From: Shewanella benthica
Lineage (GTDB): Bacteria > Pseudomonadota > Gammaproteobacteria > Enterobacterales > Shewanellaceae
Assembly (NCBI GenBank): GCA_023284085.1
Contig: JAKVHY010000013.1
Coordinates: 1-64,000, forward strand
Length of the DNA: 64,000 nucleotides
Reading direction: 5' to 3'
Positions 8,751 through 18,025 of this stretch are shown piece by piece (the first letter of the stretch is position 1; each line of letters starts with the position of its first letter). The notes beneath the pieces were generated by a model, which saw only the letters and a list, made by a program, of their open reading frames with translations, was not told the DNA's origin and did not search any database. The position numbers were made by a program, and so were the translations under genes.

Positions 8751-9997
8751 TATGATTTAGCTCCCGAATTGTCATTGCTTAACAGTGCAGCGGTGCGCTT
8801 AGCTCTGCGCTTGATATTGGCGCGAGCAACCATGTAATCGAATAGTGGCGACCACAAGTTAGCGAATAAGATGGCTAGCATGATTCCCTCAGGCATTTTC
8901 AGGTTCATCACCCGAATGAGCACGGTCATAAAGCCAATTAAGATGCCATATGCCAGCTTGCCCTGACGGGTATAAGAAGTCGTCACAGGATCGGTTGCCA
9001 TAAACATCATGGCAATGGCGAAACCACCAGTCACAAGATGCCAAGTCCAAGGCATAGCGAACATATCATTCTTGCTTGAACCGATAAGGTTAAACATGAC
9101 AGAGGTTAAGATCATGCCAAGCATGACACCAGCAACGATACGCCAATCGGCTAAACGAGTGGCAAGCAGTAAACAACCACCTATCAATAAGGCCAGGGTA
9201 CTGGTTTCACCGATAGCACCTGGAGTAAAGCCGAAGAAGGCGTTCCACCACACTGGATCGGAGAAGGCTTGATACCAGGTATAATCGGCAAAGCTCAACT
9301 TACCCGCCGCGGCTTGGGCTAACGCTGTCGCTCCCGAGAAACCATCGGCTGCGACTAAGAGTGCAGGTTCTGCAATCTGAGTCGGGTAAGCAAAGAAGAT
9401 AAAGGCTAAGCCCGCTAACGCCGGATTGAGGAAGTTATACCCCATACCGCCGAAGAGCTCTTTGGCGATAATAACGCCGAAGGTGATCCCCATGGCGACT
9501 AACCAGAGTGGCGTCGAAACGGGCAATATCAGGGTAAACAGTAAGGCGGTAACGAAGAAGCCTTCGTGAAGCTCTTGGCCACGCACCTTAGCGAACACCA
9601 TTTCCCACAACAGACTGACTAAGAGTGCGGTCAGATAGATAGGAAAGTAGAAGCTAAGACCGTATAAAAACAAGCCGATAAGACCCGTTTGTTCGGTGAG
9701 GCCACCTAAGACTAAATTAAATGGCGCGAGTTGCCATACATCAGGAGTCGATAAGCCAGATACTATCGCGATCTGCGCCTGAAGCCCTAAATTGTATAAG
9801 CCAAAAAAGATAGCTGGCATTAAACAAAGACCCACTAAGGTCATGGTACGTTTAACATCGATGGCGTCACGTACGTGCACCTTACCTTTAGTGCTGCGGC
9901 CGTTGGCAATAACTAAGGATCTTAGATACCCCTTCATCGCCTGACCCGGCGCGTAATAGTCTTCCTGAACGTCAGGCTTTTTGTCTTTATTACTCAT
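8750..9997 (-). CDS. nqrB: Na+-NQR subunit B (covalent FMN, quinone side)
   Basis: The largest membrane subunit, 415 residues with about ten helices, carrying FMN, riboflavin and the quinone-reduction region, and thought to form the main sodium channel. The flavin motif is SGAT at residues 221-224 (ADGFSGATAL), with T224 as attachment site. Other recognisable blocks are GFFVTALLFTLILP and MGYNFLNPALAG. Its ATG follows the nqrA stop with no spacer. Confidence 0.97.
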   Translation of the reverse strand: MSNKDKKPDVQEDYYAPGQAMKGYLRSLVIANGRSTKGKVHVRDAIDVKRTMTLVGLCLMPAIFFGLYNLGLQAQIAIVSGLSTPDVWQLAPFNLVLGGLTEQTGLIGLFLYGLSFYFPIYLTALLVSLLWEMVFAKVRGQELHEGFFVTALLFTLILPVSTPLWLVAMGITFGVIIAKELFGGMGYNFLNPALAGLAFIFFAYPTQIAEPALLVAADGFSGATALAQAAAGKLSFADYTWYQAFSDPVWWNAFFGFTPGAIGETSTLALLIGGCLLLATRLADWRIVAGVMLGMILTSVMFNLIGSSKNDMFAMPWTWHLVTGGFAIAMMFMATDPVTTSYTRQGKLAYGILIGFMTVLIRVMNLKMPEGIMLAILFANLWSPLFDYMVARANIKRRAKRTAALLSNDNSGAKS

Positions 9998-11371
9998 TTA
10001 CCCTTCCCTCTCTATGATGTCCAGACAAGCACGAAGCTCTTTACCGAAATCGTATTTTCCCGGACAAACAAAGGTACATAATGCTAAATCTTCTTCGTCT
10101 AACTCTAATGCGCCGAGCTCCTGCGCCTCGTCGGTATCACGGACCACTAAGTCGCGAACCAGCAAGGTAGGCAACACATCCAAGGGCATGACGCGATCTA
10201 ACTGGCCAAATGCCATCATGGCGCGCTGTGAGCCGCCTGTGTGTGTGGTCATATTGAATAGCTTCTTCGAACGATTGAAACGTGAGGTCACCGCGCGAGT
10301 GATAGAAAACTTATCCGATCCGCCGCGAACCCAAGAGAGTAATTCATGCTCAGAATCTTCGGTCAATGCGGTGATTTGATTGTGAAAGCGGCCAAGGTAG
10401 CTGTGTGGACCCGATGCAGTGTGACCCGAGAGTACAGAGCCTGAAACCACACGGGAACAGCCTGCTGTTAACTCATCTTTAGTTCTTTCAAGGATCTCGG
10501 CACCAAGCTGAATGCGGATAAGCCTAGGGTTAATCACATCCGGGCCGGCAATAGACACCACGCGATCGGTATAAAGCTCACCGGTCATAAATAGCTTGCC
10601 GTAGGCGATGACGTCTTGATAGCCAATATGCCAAACAGTACGTTCGATACCCACTGGCAGAGTAAAGTGAATGTGAGTCCCCACTAACCCAGCAGGGTGA
10701 ACACCACCGAAACGCTTGGTTTCAACCTGAGGAAGGTCATGGCCAGGCAGGTTATCTCCTTCGTCATGGCACAGATACACCTTATTGTCGGTTAAGCGGG
10801 TGAGTACCTGCATACCGATTGCAAACGCTTTTTCCTGCTCGGCGATGATAATACGAGGTTCGGCTGCTAACGGATTGGTGTCCATGGCAGTAACGAATAT
10901 GCCTGCAGGTGATGAATCGAGTTCTGGAACCCGAGAAAAGGGGCGAGTACGCAGCGCAGTCCATAAACCACTGTTCACTAAGTTATCTCTAACTTGTTCA
11001 CGACTCACTTGAGTAAGATCGTCATAGGATTCGAAGCTGATGCTGTCATAGCCGTGACATTTAATCACCACCGACTGAAGCACACGGCGTTCACCACGGT
11101 GAATCGCCACAACCTCACCGCTAGCGGGAGCAGTAAATATCACACCAGGTGTTCTCTTATCTTCGAACAGCGGCTGACCTTTCTTAACCTCTTCACCCAC
11201 TTCAACCAACATAGTAGGTTTTAAGCCAACATACTCTTCGCCAAGAATGGCCACATGAGATGACCTGGAGAAATTTTCAATCTCTTGCCTGGGCTCTCCG
11301 GCAATCGGGACATCTAGGCCCTTCTTTATTGTTTTAACCTGATCTGAGAAACCTGCCATCACAATCATCAA
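9998..11371 (-). CDS. nqrA: Na+-NQR subunit A
   Basis: Cytoplasmic subunit of the sodium-translocating NADH:quinone oxidoreductase, first gene of nqrABCDEF. The core begins [14 protein letters not shown] and ends with the conserved acidic-cysteine stretch [18 protein letters not shown]. The start is uncertain: possible starts are TTG 11371, ATG 11368 and ATG 11359. None has a strong ribosome site, and the family usually begins right at the TIKKG block. All give an N-terminal extension of roughly 8-14 residues. Length (about 455) is normal. A 304-base gap upstream probably holds the operon promoter. Confidence 0.96.
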   Translation of the reverse strand: MMIVMAGFSDQVKTIKKGLDVPIAGEPRQEIENFSRSSHVAILGEEYVGLKPTMLVEVGEEVKKGQPLFEDKRTPGVIFTAPASGEVVAIHRGERRVLQSVVIKCHGYDSISFESYDDLTQVSREQVRDNLVNSGLWTALRTRPFSRVPELDSSPAGIFVTAMDTNPLAAEPRIIIAEQEKAFAIGMQVLTRLTDNKVYLCHDEGDNLPGHDLPQVETKRFGGVHPAGLVGTHIHFTLPVGIERTVWHIGYQDVIAYGKLFMTGELYTDRVVSIAGPDVINPRLIRIQLGAEILERTKDELTAGCSRVVSGSVLSGHTASGPHSYLGRFHNQITALTEDSEHELLSWVRGGSDKFSITRAVTSRFNRSKKLFNMTTHTGGSQRAMMAFGQLDRVMPLDVLPTLLVRDLVVRDTDEAQELGALELDEEDLALCTFVCPGKYDFGKELRACLDIIEREG

Positions 11372-11675
11372 CCATAAAAATTAGGATAATGAATGGTAAA
11401 TGCTTGTTAACTAAAATGCCAACTTTGAGGTCACATTACATACCAGAACTGTAAGCCAACAACGAAATTTAGCTCAAAATTGTGAGCTAGATTTATAATC
11501 GAATAAATATGAGAGTGACAATGTAGCTTTACAACAAAATGAACACATAGGGCTCGAAAGAGGATAGATCCGGAATAAAACAGAATACATAGTTTAAAAA
11601 TAATCTACACAAGTTAATACTTAGTGGATAAAGCTGTAAACCACCCATTTTTTAGACGAATAAAATAGTACAGAA
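11372..11675. other. Gap upstream of the nqr operon
   Basis: AT-rich, no gene. It should hold the leftward nqr promoter, but I could not pick out a convincing -35/-10 pair. The only structure seen is the dyad at 11470-11489. Confidence 0.4.
11470..11489. promoter_or_regulatory. Operator-like dyad upstream of nqrA
   Basis: TAGCTCA and TGAGCTA form a perfect inverted repeat with a six-base spacer, about 100 bases upstream of nqrA. No known regulator consensus is recognised. Confidence 0.3.
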
Positions 11676-12398
11676 CTAATGCTTGCTCACCCGCTCCTTT
11701 TCAATAGCTAACGCTTGCATGCCCGCAGTAATCGCCATTACTGCTTTAGATTTAAACTCTCGACGATAGAGAGTGTAGACAACGAATAGGCTAGCGCAGA
11801 TGAATAAAACAGGATGGAAAAACCAACACATGACTGCCATCGAGAAATAGTATGCTCTTAAGCCATAGTTATAGGTGTGCGCCGCCTGATCTTGCACTAT
11901 CGCCATCTGCTTTGCATAGTTTTTAAGGTTTTCATTACAGCCACTGGGATCGAAAGGCGCCGCACCCACCATCACATTGAGAAAGCCATATTGGCGCATG
12001 GACCAGGTAAACTGAAAGAAAGCCATCACGAAGATGAAGGTCAATAAGGCCAATTTAACTTGGATTAACAAGTGCGCAGGGGTAGCGGCATAAGGGATTG
12101 TGGCTATCACAGCCTCTAAGCGCTCCACCTGAGCAAACAGGGTCAACACACCGGCGAGTACCAACATAGTCGTAGAAGCGAAAAAAGTGATGTTACGCTC
12201 CAGATTCGCCAATAAGGCCGCCTCTCCGACTCGAATCTCGCGGGTCATCAGCTCATTCATCCAATGAATTCGATGTTGATGTAAGCTTCTGGCAATACAG
12301 TTAGTGGTTTTAGCCTTACGGCGCGCAAAGGTGGTATAGCCCACCCAGCAACAGAAAAAGCACACAAAAGAGACAACATCTAGCACAGAAAAAGACAT
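11676..12398 (-). CDS. DUF599 family membrane protein
   Basis: A 240-residue inner-membrane protein with about four hydrophobic segments: residues 4-24, around 68-88, around 108-132 and 180-210. The block YNYGLRAYYFSMAVMCWFFHP near residues 172-192 is the family signature of DUF599, a group with no assigned biochemical role. A cytoplasmic loop carries HQHRIHWMNELMTREIRVGEAAL. The start follows AGGTTGGT. It is transcribed in the same direction as nqr but lies 304 bases upstream of nqrA, so joint transcription is unclear. Confidence 0.85.
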   Translation of the reverse strand: MSFSVLDVVSFVCFFCCWVGYTTFARRKAKTTNCIARSLHQHRIHWMNELMTREIRVGEAALLANLERNITFFASTTMLVLAGVLTLFAQVERLEAVIATIPYAATPAHLLIQVKLALLTFIFVMAFFQFTWSMRQYGFLNVMVGAAPFDPSGCNENLKNYAKQMAIVQDQAAHTYNYGLRAYYFSMAVMCWFFHPVLFICASLFVVYTLYRREFKSKAVMAITAGMQALAIEKERVSKH

Positions 12399-12619
12399 AC
12401 CAACCTACTAACCCCATAAACCAGAGGCTATTAAACCAGTTTTACGCTTGAGTAACCATCACTCTAATGGGGAAAGATGTTTTTCAATCGGCTGCCACTG
12501 AGTCAATATTAAACAGTTAATAACATTAGCAAACTTAGAGGCTAGCCAGCTTTGGCATCTGAACGCCTTTTCCCTGCTACACTTTAAATCAACTATCGGT
12601 CGCTCAAAAAGGAACGGTA

Positions 12620-15600
12620 ATGGATTACTCAAATAGAATTTTTAAGCTTGCACTGTTAAGCTTTTCCTTATCTGCTACGGGGCTAATAGGATTCGATGCC
12701 GCCGCAGCCGACGTCCCATCAGAGACGCAAGATGCGTCTAGCTCACATCGTGCTTTCCCGTCTGTAACACTTGCCGAACCCGCTAACGGTGAGCATGCCA
12801 TAGGTCTACTTGGTGCTAATCTTCCGGAAGTAGCTGCTTGGTATGGCAAGACTACAGCTCAGTTTGCCAAGATGATCAGACGCGACAAGAGTGTCTGGTT
12901 AGATAAACAAGGGCGAGTTTTCTATGTTGAGATCCAAGAGCCTAGTCAACACAGCATGACAGAACCTTTGACCGCACCGGAAACAGCACTTAACCAAGAC
13001 CAAACGTTCAAGTTACATAGCAGGGCTGGAGCGCCTAGAACAATACTGTTAGATTTTGATGGCCACACTACAACAGGCACAGCCTGGAATGACTCCTATG
13101 GCACACCGATTGTGTCACCCGCTTACAACCCCTATGGTGTTCCAGAGACCTTTACCCAAGACGAACTCGATAGAATTTACCTGATGTGGCGACAGGTCGC
13201 CGAAGACTTTGCCCCCTTTAATGTCGATGTCACCACAGAAGATCTCACTAACCCAGATGACCTTGCAGCCGATCCTATAGCCCGTGAAACCTCAGGCGAT
13301 CAACTGTTCGGTACACGCGTGGTCATAACCCAGAACACTTTCTCCAACTGCGACTGTGGTGGTTTTGCCTATCTCAAATCATTCAATGATTACGGAGCCA
13401 ATACCAATTACTTAAAACCCGCCTTCGTGTTTAACTCGAGTGTCGTCGGTGCCGGTGAGGCTATCACCCACGAGGCAGGTCATAACTTAGGGCTAAGCCA
13501 TGATGGACAAACAAATGGAACCGGTTATTACACAGGCCATGGCTCAGGTGTAACTGGCTGGGCACCGATAATGGGGGTGGGTTATTATCAAGAATTAGTC
13601 CAATGGAGCATGAACACCTACCCACTGGCCAATCAGCCTCAAGATGATATCTCTGACATTCAATACTATGGTGCCCCCTTGATGGCTGATGACCATGTCG
13701 ATGACATGAGCATCGTCGACAACGTAACCGCCATGACAGTCACAGCTAATGGCGCAACAGACCAACTCGATGCTTTTGGACTAATTCACCTTAGTAGCGA
13801 TCAAGATATGTTTAAATTCGATGCGGCGATGGGTAGCTATAGCATCTCTATTCAAGCCGATGATATCAGTCCAAACTTAGACATAGAAGCCAGCCTCTAC
13901 GACAGTGGCGGAGCCTTGCTGCAAACTGACAACGCCGCAGATGTTCTATCGGCATCACTGAGCGGCAGCTTTGCCGGTGCCGGAACTTACTTCCTGATGA
14001 TAGATGGTGTCGGTAAAGGGGATCCTCTGGATACGGGCTACCCAGATTACGGCAGCTTAGGCCAATACATCATCTCCGCCACCGTTCAGAGCACCTCAAA
14101 CCTTCAGGCCCCAACGGCCACCATCGGCACCTCAGGCTATTCGCCAGCTTTTGCACCTACATCTGTGTCATTTAGCAGTGCAGGCTCGACAGATGATGGC
14201 GACATTGTCAGTTATGACTGGCTTTTCGGTGACGGAACTGGAGTGACAACCACAGCTCCTGTCGATGATCCGACTCATGAATATCTGGCCCCGGGAGAAT
14301 ACATAGCCAGCCTTACCGTCACAGACAATGATGGCTTAAGTGACCAAGACTCTATTGCAGTTTCAGTCCTGAATCGGGCGCCAATGGCGGTAATTGCAGG
14401 AGATCCACTTACGGGCCAGGCAGCATTGGAGGTAACATTTGATAGCTCAGGCTCAAAAGATGATGATCCCCAAAGCAGTATCAGCTTCGATTGGGACTTT
14501 GGTGATGGCGCAAGCTCAACTGAGGCGATGCCAACACATCTTTATACTACAGCAGGTGATTATACTGCGACTCTTACTGTCACCGACAATTTAGCGGCCA
14601 GTGATGCAGTTAATATCAATATTAGCGTCGATGCACCTCCCTTTATCAATCAAGTCGCTTATGGTGAGATATTCACGGCAGGCACAGTGAGCGGCAACTA
14701 CCAAGACTCGGCCCTCGATAGTGGCTCGAGTCAGACAATTACAGAACGCCAATCTGGCGGTAAGAAGCAGAACCGATTTAGCTACCTGACCCATACTTGG
14801 CTATTTAGCATCGCAGCGGGCAACTTAGTGGAGTTTCATCTGGATGCCAGCATGTCTGTCTCACCTGACGACCAAATGATACTCTCTTACTCAGTCGATA
14901 ATGGCGCAAATTTTTCTGACTTTGCAGCACTTTCCAGTGGTGACAGCAACCATTACAGCGCCCCGCTTCCCCAAGGTGTGAGCGGGGAAGTCAGACTAAA
15001 AATTGAAGATAGCGATCAAAGTGCCGGGAACAATATCTCATTGGATAGCATCACAATTTCGAACCTCTATATTCGTTCTGAAACAGATGCTAGCCTAACG
15101 CCACCGAGTGCCCCCACAGAGCTGAGCGCCAGCATGGCTTCTTCGAGTCAGATAAATCTGGCTTGGATGGATAACTCAACGAATGAGTCGAGCTTCAATA
15201 TTGAACGCTCATTAAATGCGACTAGCTGGACACAGATCCAGACTCTGCCAGCCGAGACCACGAGTTATAGCGACACAGGTCTATCTGCCGACACCCTATT
15301 TTACTATCGAATCTATGCCTCCAACGGTGCAGGTAACTCATTAATGTCGAATATAGATTCTGACTCCACTTCGCCTGCTAGTGATTTTAACTTGTCAGCT
15401 TCGGGTTATAAGCACAAAGGTGTTAAACATATAGAGCTTCACTGGCAACAATATCAGACTATTGATATTGTTTTGGATGAAGTACTAACAGAAAGTCTTA
15501 CTGGTATATCTGGCGCAGAAACAGCGGGAGAATACTACTTTGATTTAAATACAGGGATTAAAGGTGGTAGTAGTCATTCGGTACGAGTATGTGAGAGCGG

Positions 15601-15646
15601 CACAAGTAATTGCTCCGATACGCTGAATATTGCCATTTTCCCATAG
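12620..15646 (+). CDS. Secreted multidomain metalloprotease with PKD and Fn3 domains
   Basis: A 1008-residue exported protein: signal peptide in residues 1-30 (cut near AAAA), a catalytic region with the zinc site THEAGHNLGLSHDG near residue 283 (HExxHxxGxxHD, metzincin type), and the helper motif IMGVGYYQE shortly after. A beta-rich region resembling a pre-peptidase C-terminal domain covers about 385-490. Two PKD domains cover about 497-585 and 588-675 (SYDWLFGDG, SFDWDFGDG). A lectin-like region follows to about 825, then an Fn3 domain at about 833-920. The last 80 residues (FNLSASGYKHKGVK...) match the C-terminus of the convergent subtilase at 15795-17618. Ribosome site AAGGAACGGTA. Probable role: extracellular protein breakdown; the exact peptidase family was not confirmed. 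Confidence 0.85.
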   Translation: MDYSNRIFKLALLSFSLSATGLIGFDAAAADVPSETQDASSSHRAFPSVTLAEPANGEHAIGLLGANLPEVAAWYGKTTAQFAKMIRRDKSVWLDKQGRVFYVEIQEPSQHSMTEPLTAPETALNQDQTFKLHSRAGAPRTILLDFDGHTTTGTAWNDSYGTPIVSPAYNPYGVPETFTQDELDRIYLMWRQVAEDFAPFNVDVTTEDLTNPDDLAADPIARETSGDQLFGTRVVITQNTFSNCDCGGFAYLKSFNDYGANTNYLKPAFVFNSSVVGAGEAITHEAGHNLGLSHDGQTNGTGYYTGHGSGVTGWAPIMGVGYYQELVQWSMNTYPLANQPQDDISDIQYYGAPLMADDHVDDMSIVDNVTAMTVTANGATDQLDAFGLIHLSSDQDMFKFDAAMGSYSISIQADDISPNLDIEASLYDSGGALLQTDNAADVLSASLSGSFAGAGTYFLMIDGVGKGDPLDTGYPDYGSLGQYIISATVQSTSNLQAPTATIGTSGYSPAFAPTSVSFSSAGSTDDGDIVSYDWLFGDGTGVTTTAPVDDPTHEYLAPGEYIASLTVTDNDGLSDQDSIAVSVLNRAPMAVIAGDPLTGQAALEVTFDSSGSKDDDPQSSISFDWDFGDGASSTEAMPTHLYTTAGDYTATLTVTDNLAASDAVNINISVDAPPFINQVAYGEIFTAGTVSGNYQDSALDSGSSQTITERQSGGKKQNRFSYLTHTWLFSIAAGNLVEFHLDASMSVSPDDQMILSYSVDNGANFSDFAALSSGDSNHYSAPLPQGVSGEVRLKIEDSDQSAGNNISLDSITISNLYIRSETDASLTPPSAPTELSASMASSSQINLAWMDNSTNESSFNIERSLNATSWTQIQTLPAETTSYSDTGLSADTLFYYRIYASNGAGNSLMSNIDSDSTSPASDFNLSASGYKHKGVKHIELHWQQYQTIDIVLDEVLTESLTGISGAETAGEYYFDLNTGIKGGSSHSVRVCESGTSNCSDTLNIAIFP

Positions 15647-15651
15647 CGTTA

Positions 15652-15684
15652 ATTGCCAGTTTATTGCCAGTTTATTGCCAGTTT
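15652..15684. repeat. Three tandem 11-bp repeats
   Basis: ATTGCCAGTTT is repeated three times and a fourth partial copy (ATTGCCACTAA) follows, directly after the metalloprotease stop. No function is evident. Confidence 0.75.
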
Positions 15685-15721
15685 ATTGCCACTAACAATA
15701 CTTTGGACAAGACTCAGTCAA

Positions 15722-15760
15722 TAAAAAAACCACCGTCAATAACAATATTCACGGTGGTTT
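15722..15760 (-). terminator. Terminator between the convergent protease genes
   Basis: AAACCACCGT pairs with ACGGTGGTTT around a 14-base loop. On the minus strand a T7 run follows, which suits the subtilase gene; the plus-strand side has only a short TTT. Confidence 0.85.
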
Positions 15761-15794
15761 GATTAATCATTAAGCCAATTTAACTTAATTTAAA

Positions 15795-17618
15795 TTAGAA
15801 CGTCACCGTCTGCTCGGCTGTACAGCTAGCACTCCCCTCATCACAGGCCTTATAGGTATATGAACCACCACCTTTAGAGCTGATGATATCGGTATAAGTC
15901 GAACTGGCAGATGTCGTGGTAATCATGCTGCCGTCACGGTAAACATCAACATTAGTCCCAGCAGCACCATTAAAGGTTAAATCGACCTTCTTCACGCCTT
16001 TACTCTTGTAGCCATTTGCGCTCAGAGTAAAGTCGCCACCGGGTTCTCCGCCGCCGTCACCGGCGCAACCATTGGCAGTAAGGTATGCATCTGCTGCAGA
16101 TGCTTTCACGATACCGTAGCCAAAATAAACATCCTTACCAGCAGCGCCACTATCCATGGCCGTCGCTTTTAATGCTTCACGGATTTCACTGCCGTTACAT
16201 TGGTTATGGTTAGACCAAACCAGAGCAGCCAAACCTGACACTGCCGGGGTCGCCATTGAGGTACCGCTCATAAAGCCATAATCTGACGTGCCAATATCGA
16301 TAGCAATCGTACTCGCGGCCATTAGCGCGCCGCGATCCTCAAATGTAGCCCCAACAGCTGGAATACTCGTGGCATTGGTATCACCTAGCGTGCCATATAA
16401 CATGCCAGGTTCGTTGTTGATGATAACTGCGCCTATGCCACCTGAGTTTTCACAGTTTGCCACCTTGTCGTGAAATGAGATATTACCACGGTCGATCACA
16501 CACACATTGCCATTGGCACCACTATCGGTCGCCTCTGCCGTACCCATATAGTAAGTACTGCCAGTGACACTACCGGGGTTTTCCATGGCGGAACTTGCAA
16601 AAGCAGCGCCATCGGCAGTCATATTCGCAGCCGTAGCCATACCGGCAGGATAAGTCGAAAGTGTATCTACACCACCAGCCGTGACCTCGACACAGATAGT
16701 CTCATCTGTTTTCACCTTCTTGCCACGCCCGGTCGTACAACCAGGAAATTGTGAGAAATCGGCAATCTTATTGTCGGCATCGTTAGCGCCGATCATCATC
16801 ACAGATGGATAACCCGCAGGGTACGAGCGAACATTATTACCATCGTTACCCGCTGCCGCGACCACCAGGCCACCGGCATCAACGAATGACTGGAAGGCAT
16901 TAGACTCGGTAGAGTTTGAGCCTCCGCCACCTAAACTCATGCTGATAATGTTTGCACCAGCCGCGCTACAAAGGTCTGCTGCATGGGCTAAGTCTGATGA
17001 GTAGCCCCAGCCATCATCGTTAAACACCTTGATGATATGCATGTCGATACCCGGTGCCATACCAATCACGCCGACATTATTGTCTGCCGCGCCAATCGTG
17101 CCAGCAACGTGTGTACCGTGTGGCCCGCCGTTCTCATCCCAGTTGCCTGTGCCTGAATCATTGTCGCCGCTGATATTATTCCACTCAAAATCTGTGTTAG
17201 TGGCATCGAGTCCAGAATCGATAATACACACCTTCATGCCCGCACTGGCATTGAATACAACTTGATTAGCTTGAGATTGATACACGGCATAAGGTGTGAT
17301 TTGCTGGGTCATGGGATTACCGGCATCATCACTGTAGACCGACATAAGTTGACGACGCTGATCCGCTTCAATCAACTTAATATGTGGGTTGTTAAGCAGC
17401 CCTTTCACTTGGGCAAGATCTTTACCGCTAAAAGTGGCAGCGATAAAGCCATTACCGTCCACATGGATTTGACCGCCGAGCTGCTTAGTCAGTGCCTTTA
17501 TGACACCTTTCTTGCTGCTATCGACTTGAATGATATATCGATCATCATCTGCAATTACACTTGTAGACACACTCACGCTCAGGGCCATGATTGCGCCTGC
17601 AATTTTAGATAACTTCAT
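15795..17618 (-). CDS. Secreted subtilisin-like serine protease (S8) with PA insert
   Basis: A 607-residue exported protease. The signal peptide covers residues 1-23 (cut after VIA). An I9-type propeptide follows (RYIIQVDSSKKG...FSGKDLAQVK...IKLIEADQ). The catalytic triad is D134 (CIIDSGLD), H167 (GPHGTHVAG) and S454 (GTSMATPAVSG). A protease-associated (PA) domain is inserted between the histidine and serine, about 320-440 (VCVIDRGNISFHDKVANCENSGG). The C-terminal 80 residues after a glycine linker (FTLSANGYKSKGVKKVDL) are a small beta domain also found on the neighbouring metalloprotease. It probably works extracellularly in protein degradation. The upstream gap is 407 bases. Confidence 0.95.
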   Translation of the reverse strand: MKLSKIAGAIMALSVSVSTSVIADDDRYIIQVDSSKKGVIKALTKQLGGQIHVDGNGFIAATFSGKDLAQVKGLLNNPHIKLIEADQRRQLMSVYSDDAGNPMTQQITPYAVYQSQANQVVFNASAGMKVCIIDSGLDATNTDFEWNNISGDNDSGTGNWDENGGPHGTHVAGTIGAADNNVGVIGMAPGIDMHIIKVFNDDGWGYSSDLAHAADLCSAAGANIISMSLGGGGSNSTESNAFQSFVDAGGLVVAAAGNDGNNVRSYPAGYPSVMMIGANDADNKIADFSQFPGCTTGRGKKVKTDETICVEVTAGGVDTLSTYPAGMATAANMTADGAAFASSAMENPGSVTGSTYYMGTAEATDSGANGNVCVIDRGNISFHDKVANCENSGGIGAVIINNEPGMLYGTLGDTNATSIPAVGATFEDRGALMAASTIAIDIGTSDYGFMSGTSMATPAVSGLAALVWSNHNQCNGSEIREALKATAMDSGAAGKDVYFGYGIVKASAADAYLTANGCAGDGGGEPGGDFTLSANGYKSKGVKKVDLTFNGAAGTNVDVYRDGSMITTTSASSTYTDIISSKGGGSYTYKACDEGSASCTAEQTVTF

Positions 17619-18025
17619 AGATTTGCTCCATTATATTTTTTGTTTAGAGTTACTATTTAGATTCGAACACACCGCAAACTATCGGCTACGACTATCGCCT
17701 TTGACGGTATTTTCGTTTGCTCACGCTCACGAAGCTAACAGAAGATCGCGATCACAACAAGTTAATAACATTATTGTAACGAATGTAAATTTCGCGAATA
17801 TTGATTCTATTAATGACGGCCTATTTCGTTAAATATCGGTCCATTCGGCAGGAACTTCAGGCCCAAAAACAAGGTCTTCTACTGCTACTAAAATATAGAT
17901 ATTCACCACAGCATACAGGCAGGCATCCTAGTAACATTTTCATCCATCCATAAAAAAACGCAGCTCATCGCTGCGTTTTTCTTTAAACAATCCAATCAGG
18001 ACTGAGTGTTATGCAAGAGCTAACC
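17619..18025. other. Gap between subtilase and sugar-transporter genes
   Basis: Upstream region of the leftward subtilase gene plus the downstream region of the leftward transporter gene. Apart from the terminator at 17952-17980 and a 10-base palindrome GATCGCGATC at 17744-17753, nothing is recognised. Confidence 0.5.
17952..17980 (-). terminator. Terminator of the sugar transporter gene
   Basis: AAAACGCAGC pairs with GCTGCGTTTT around TCATC. The minus strand runs into T7; the plus strand also has T5, so it may work both ways. Confidence 0.85.
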
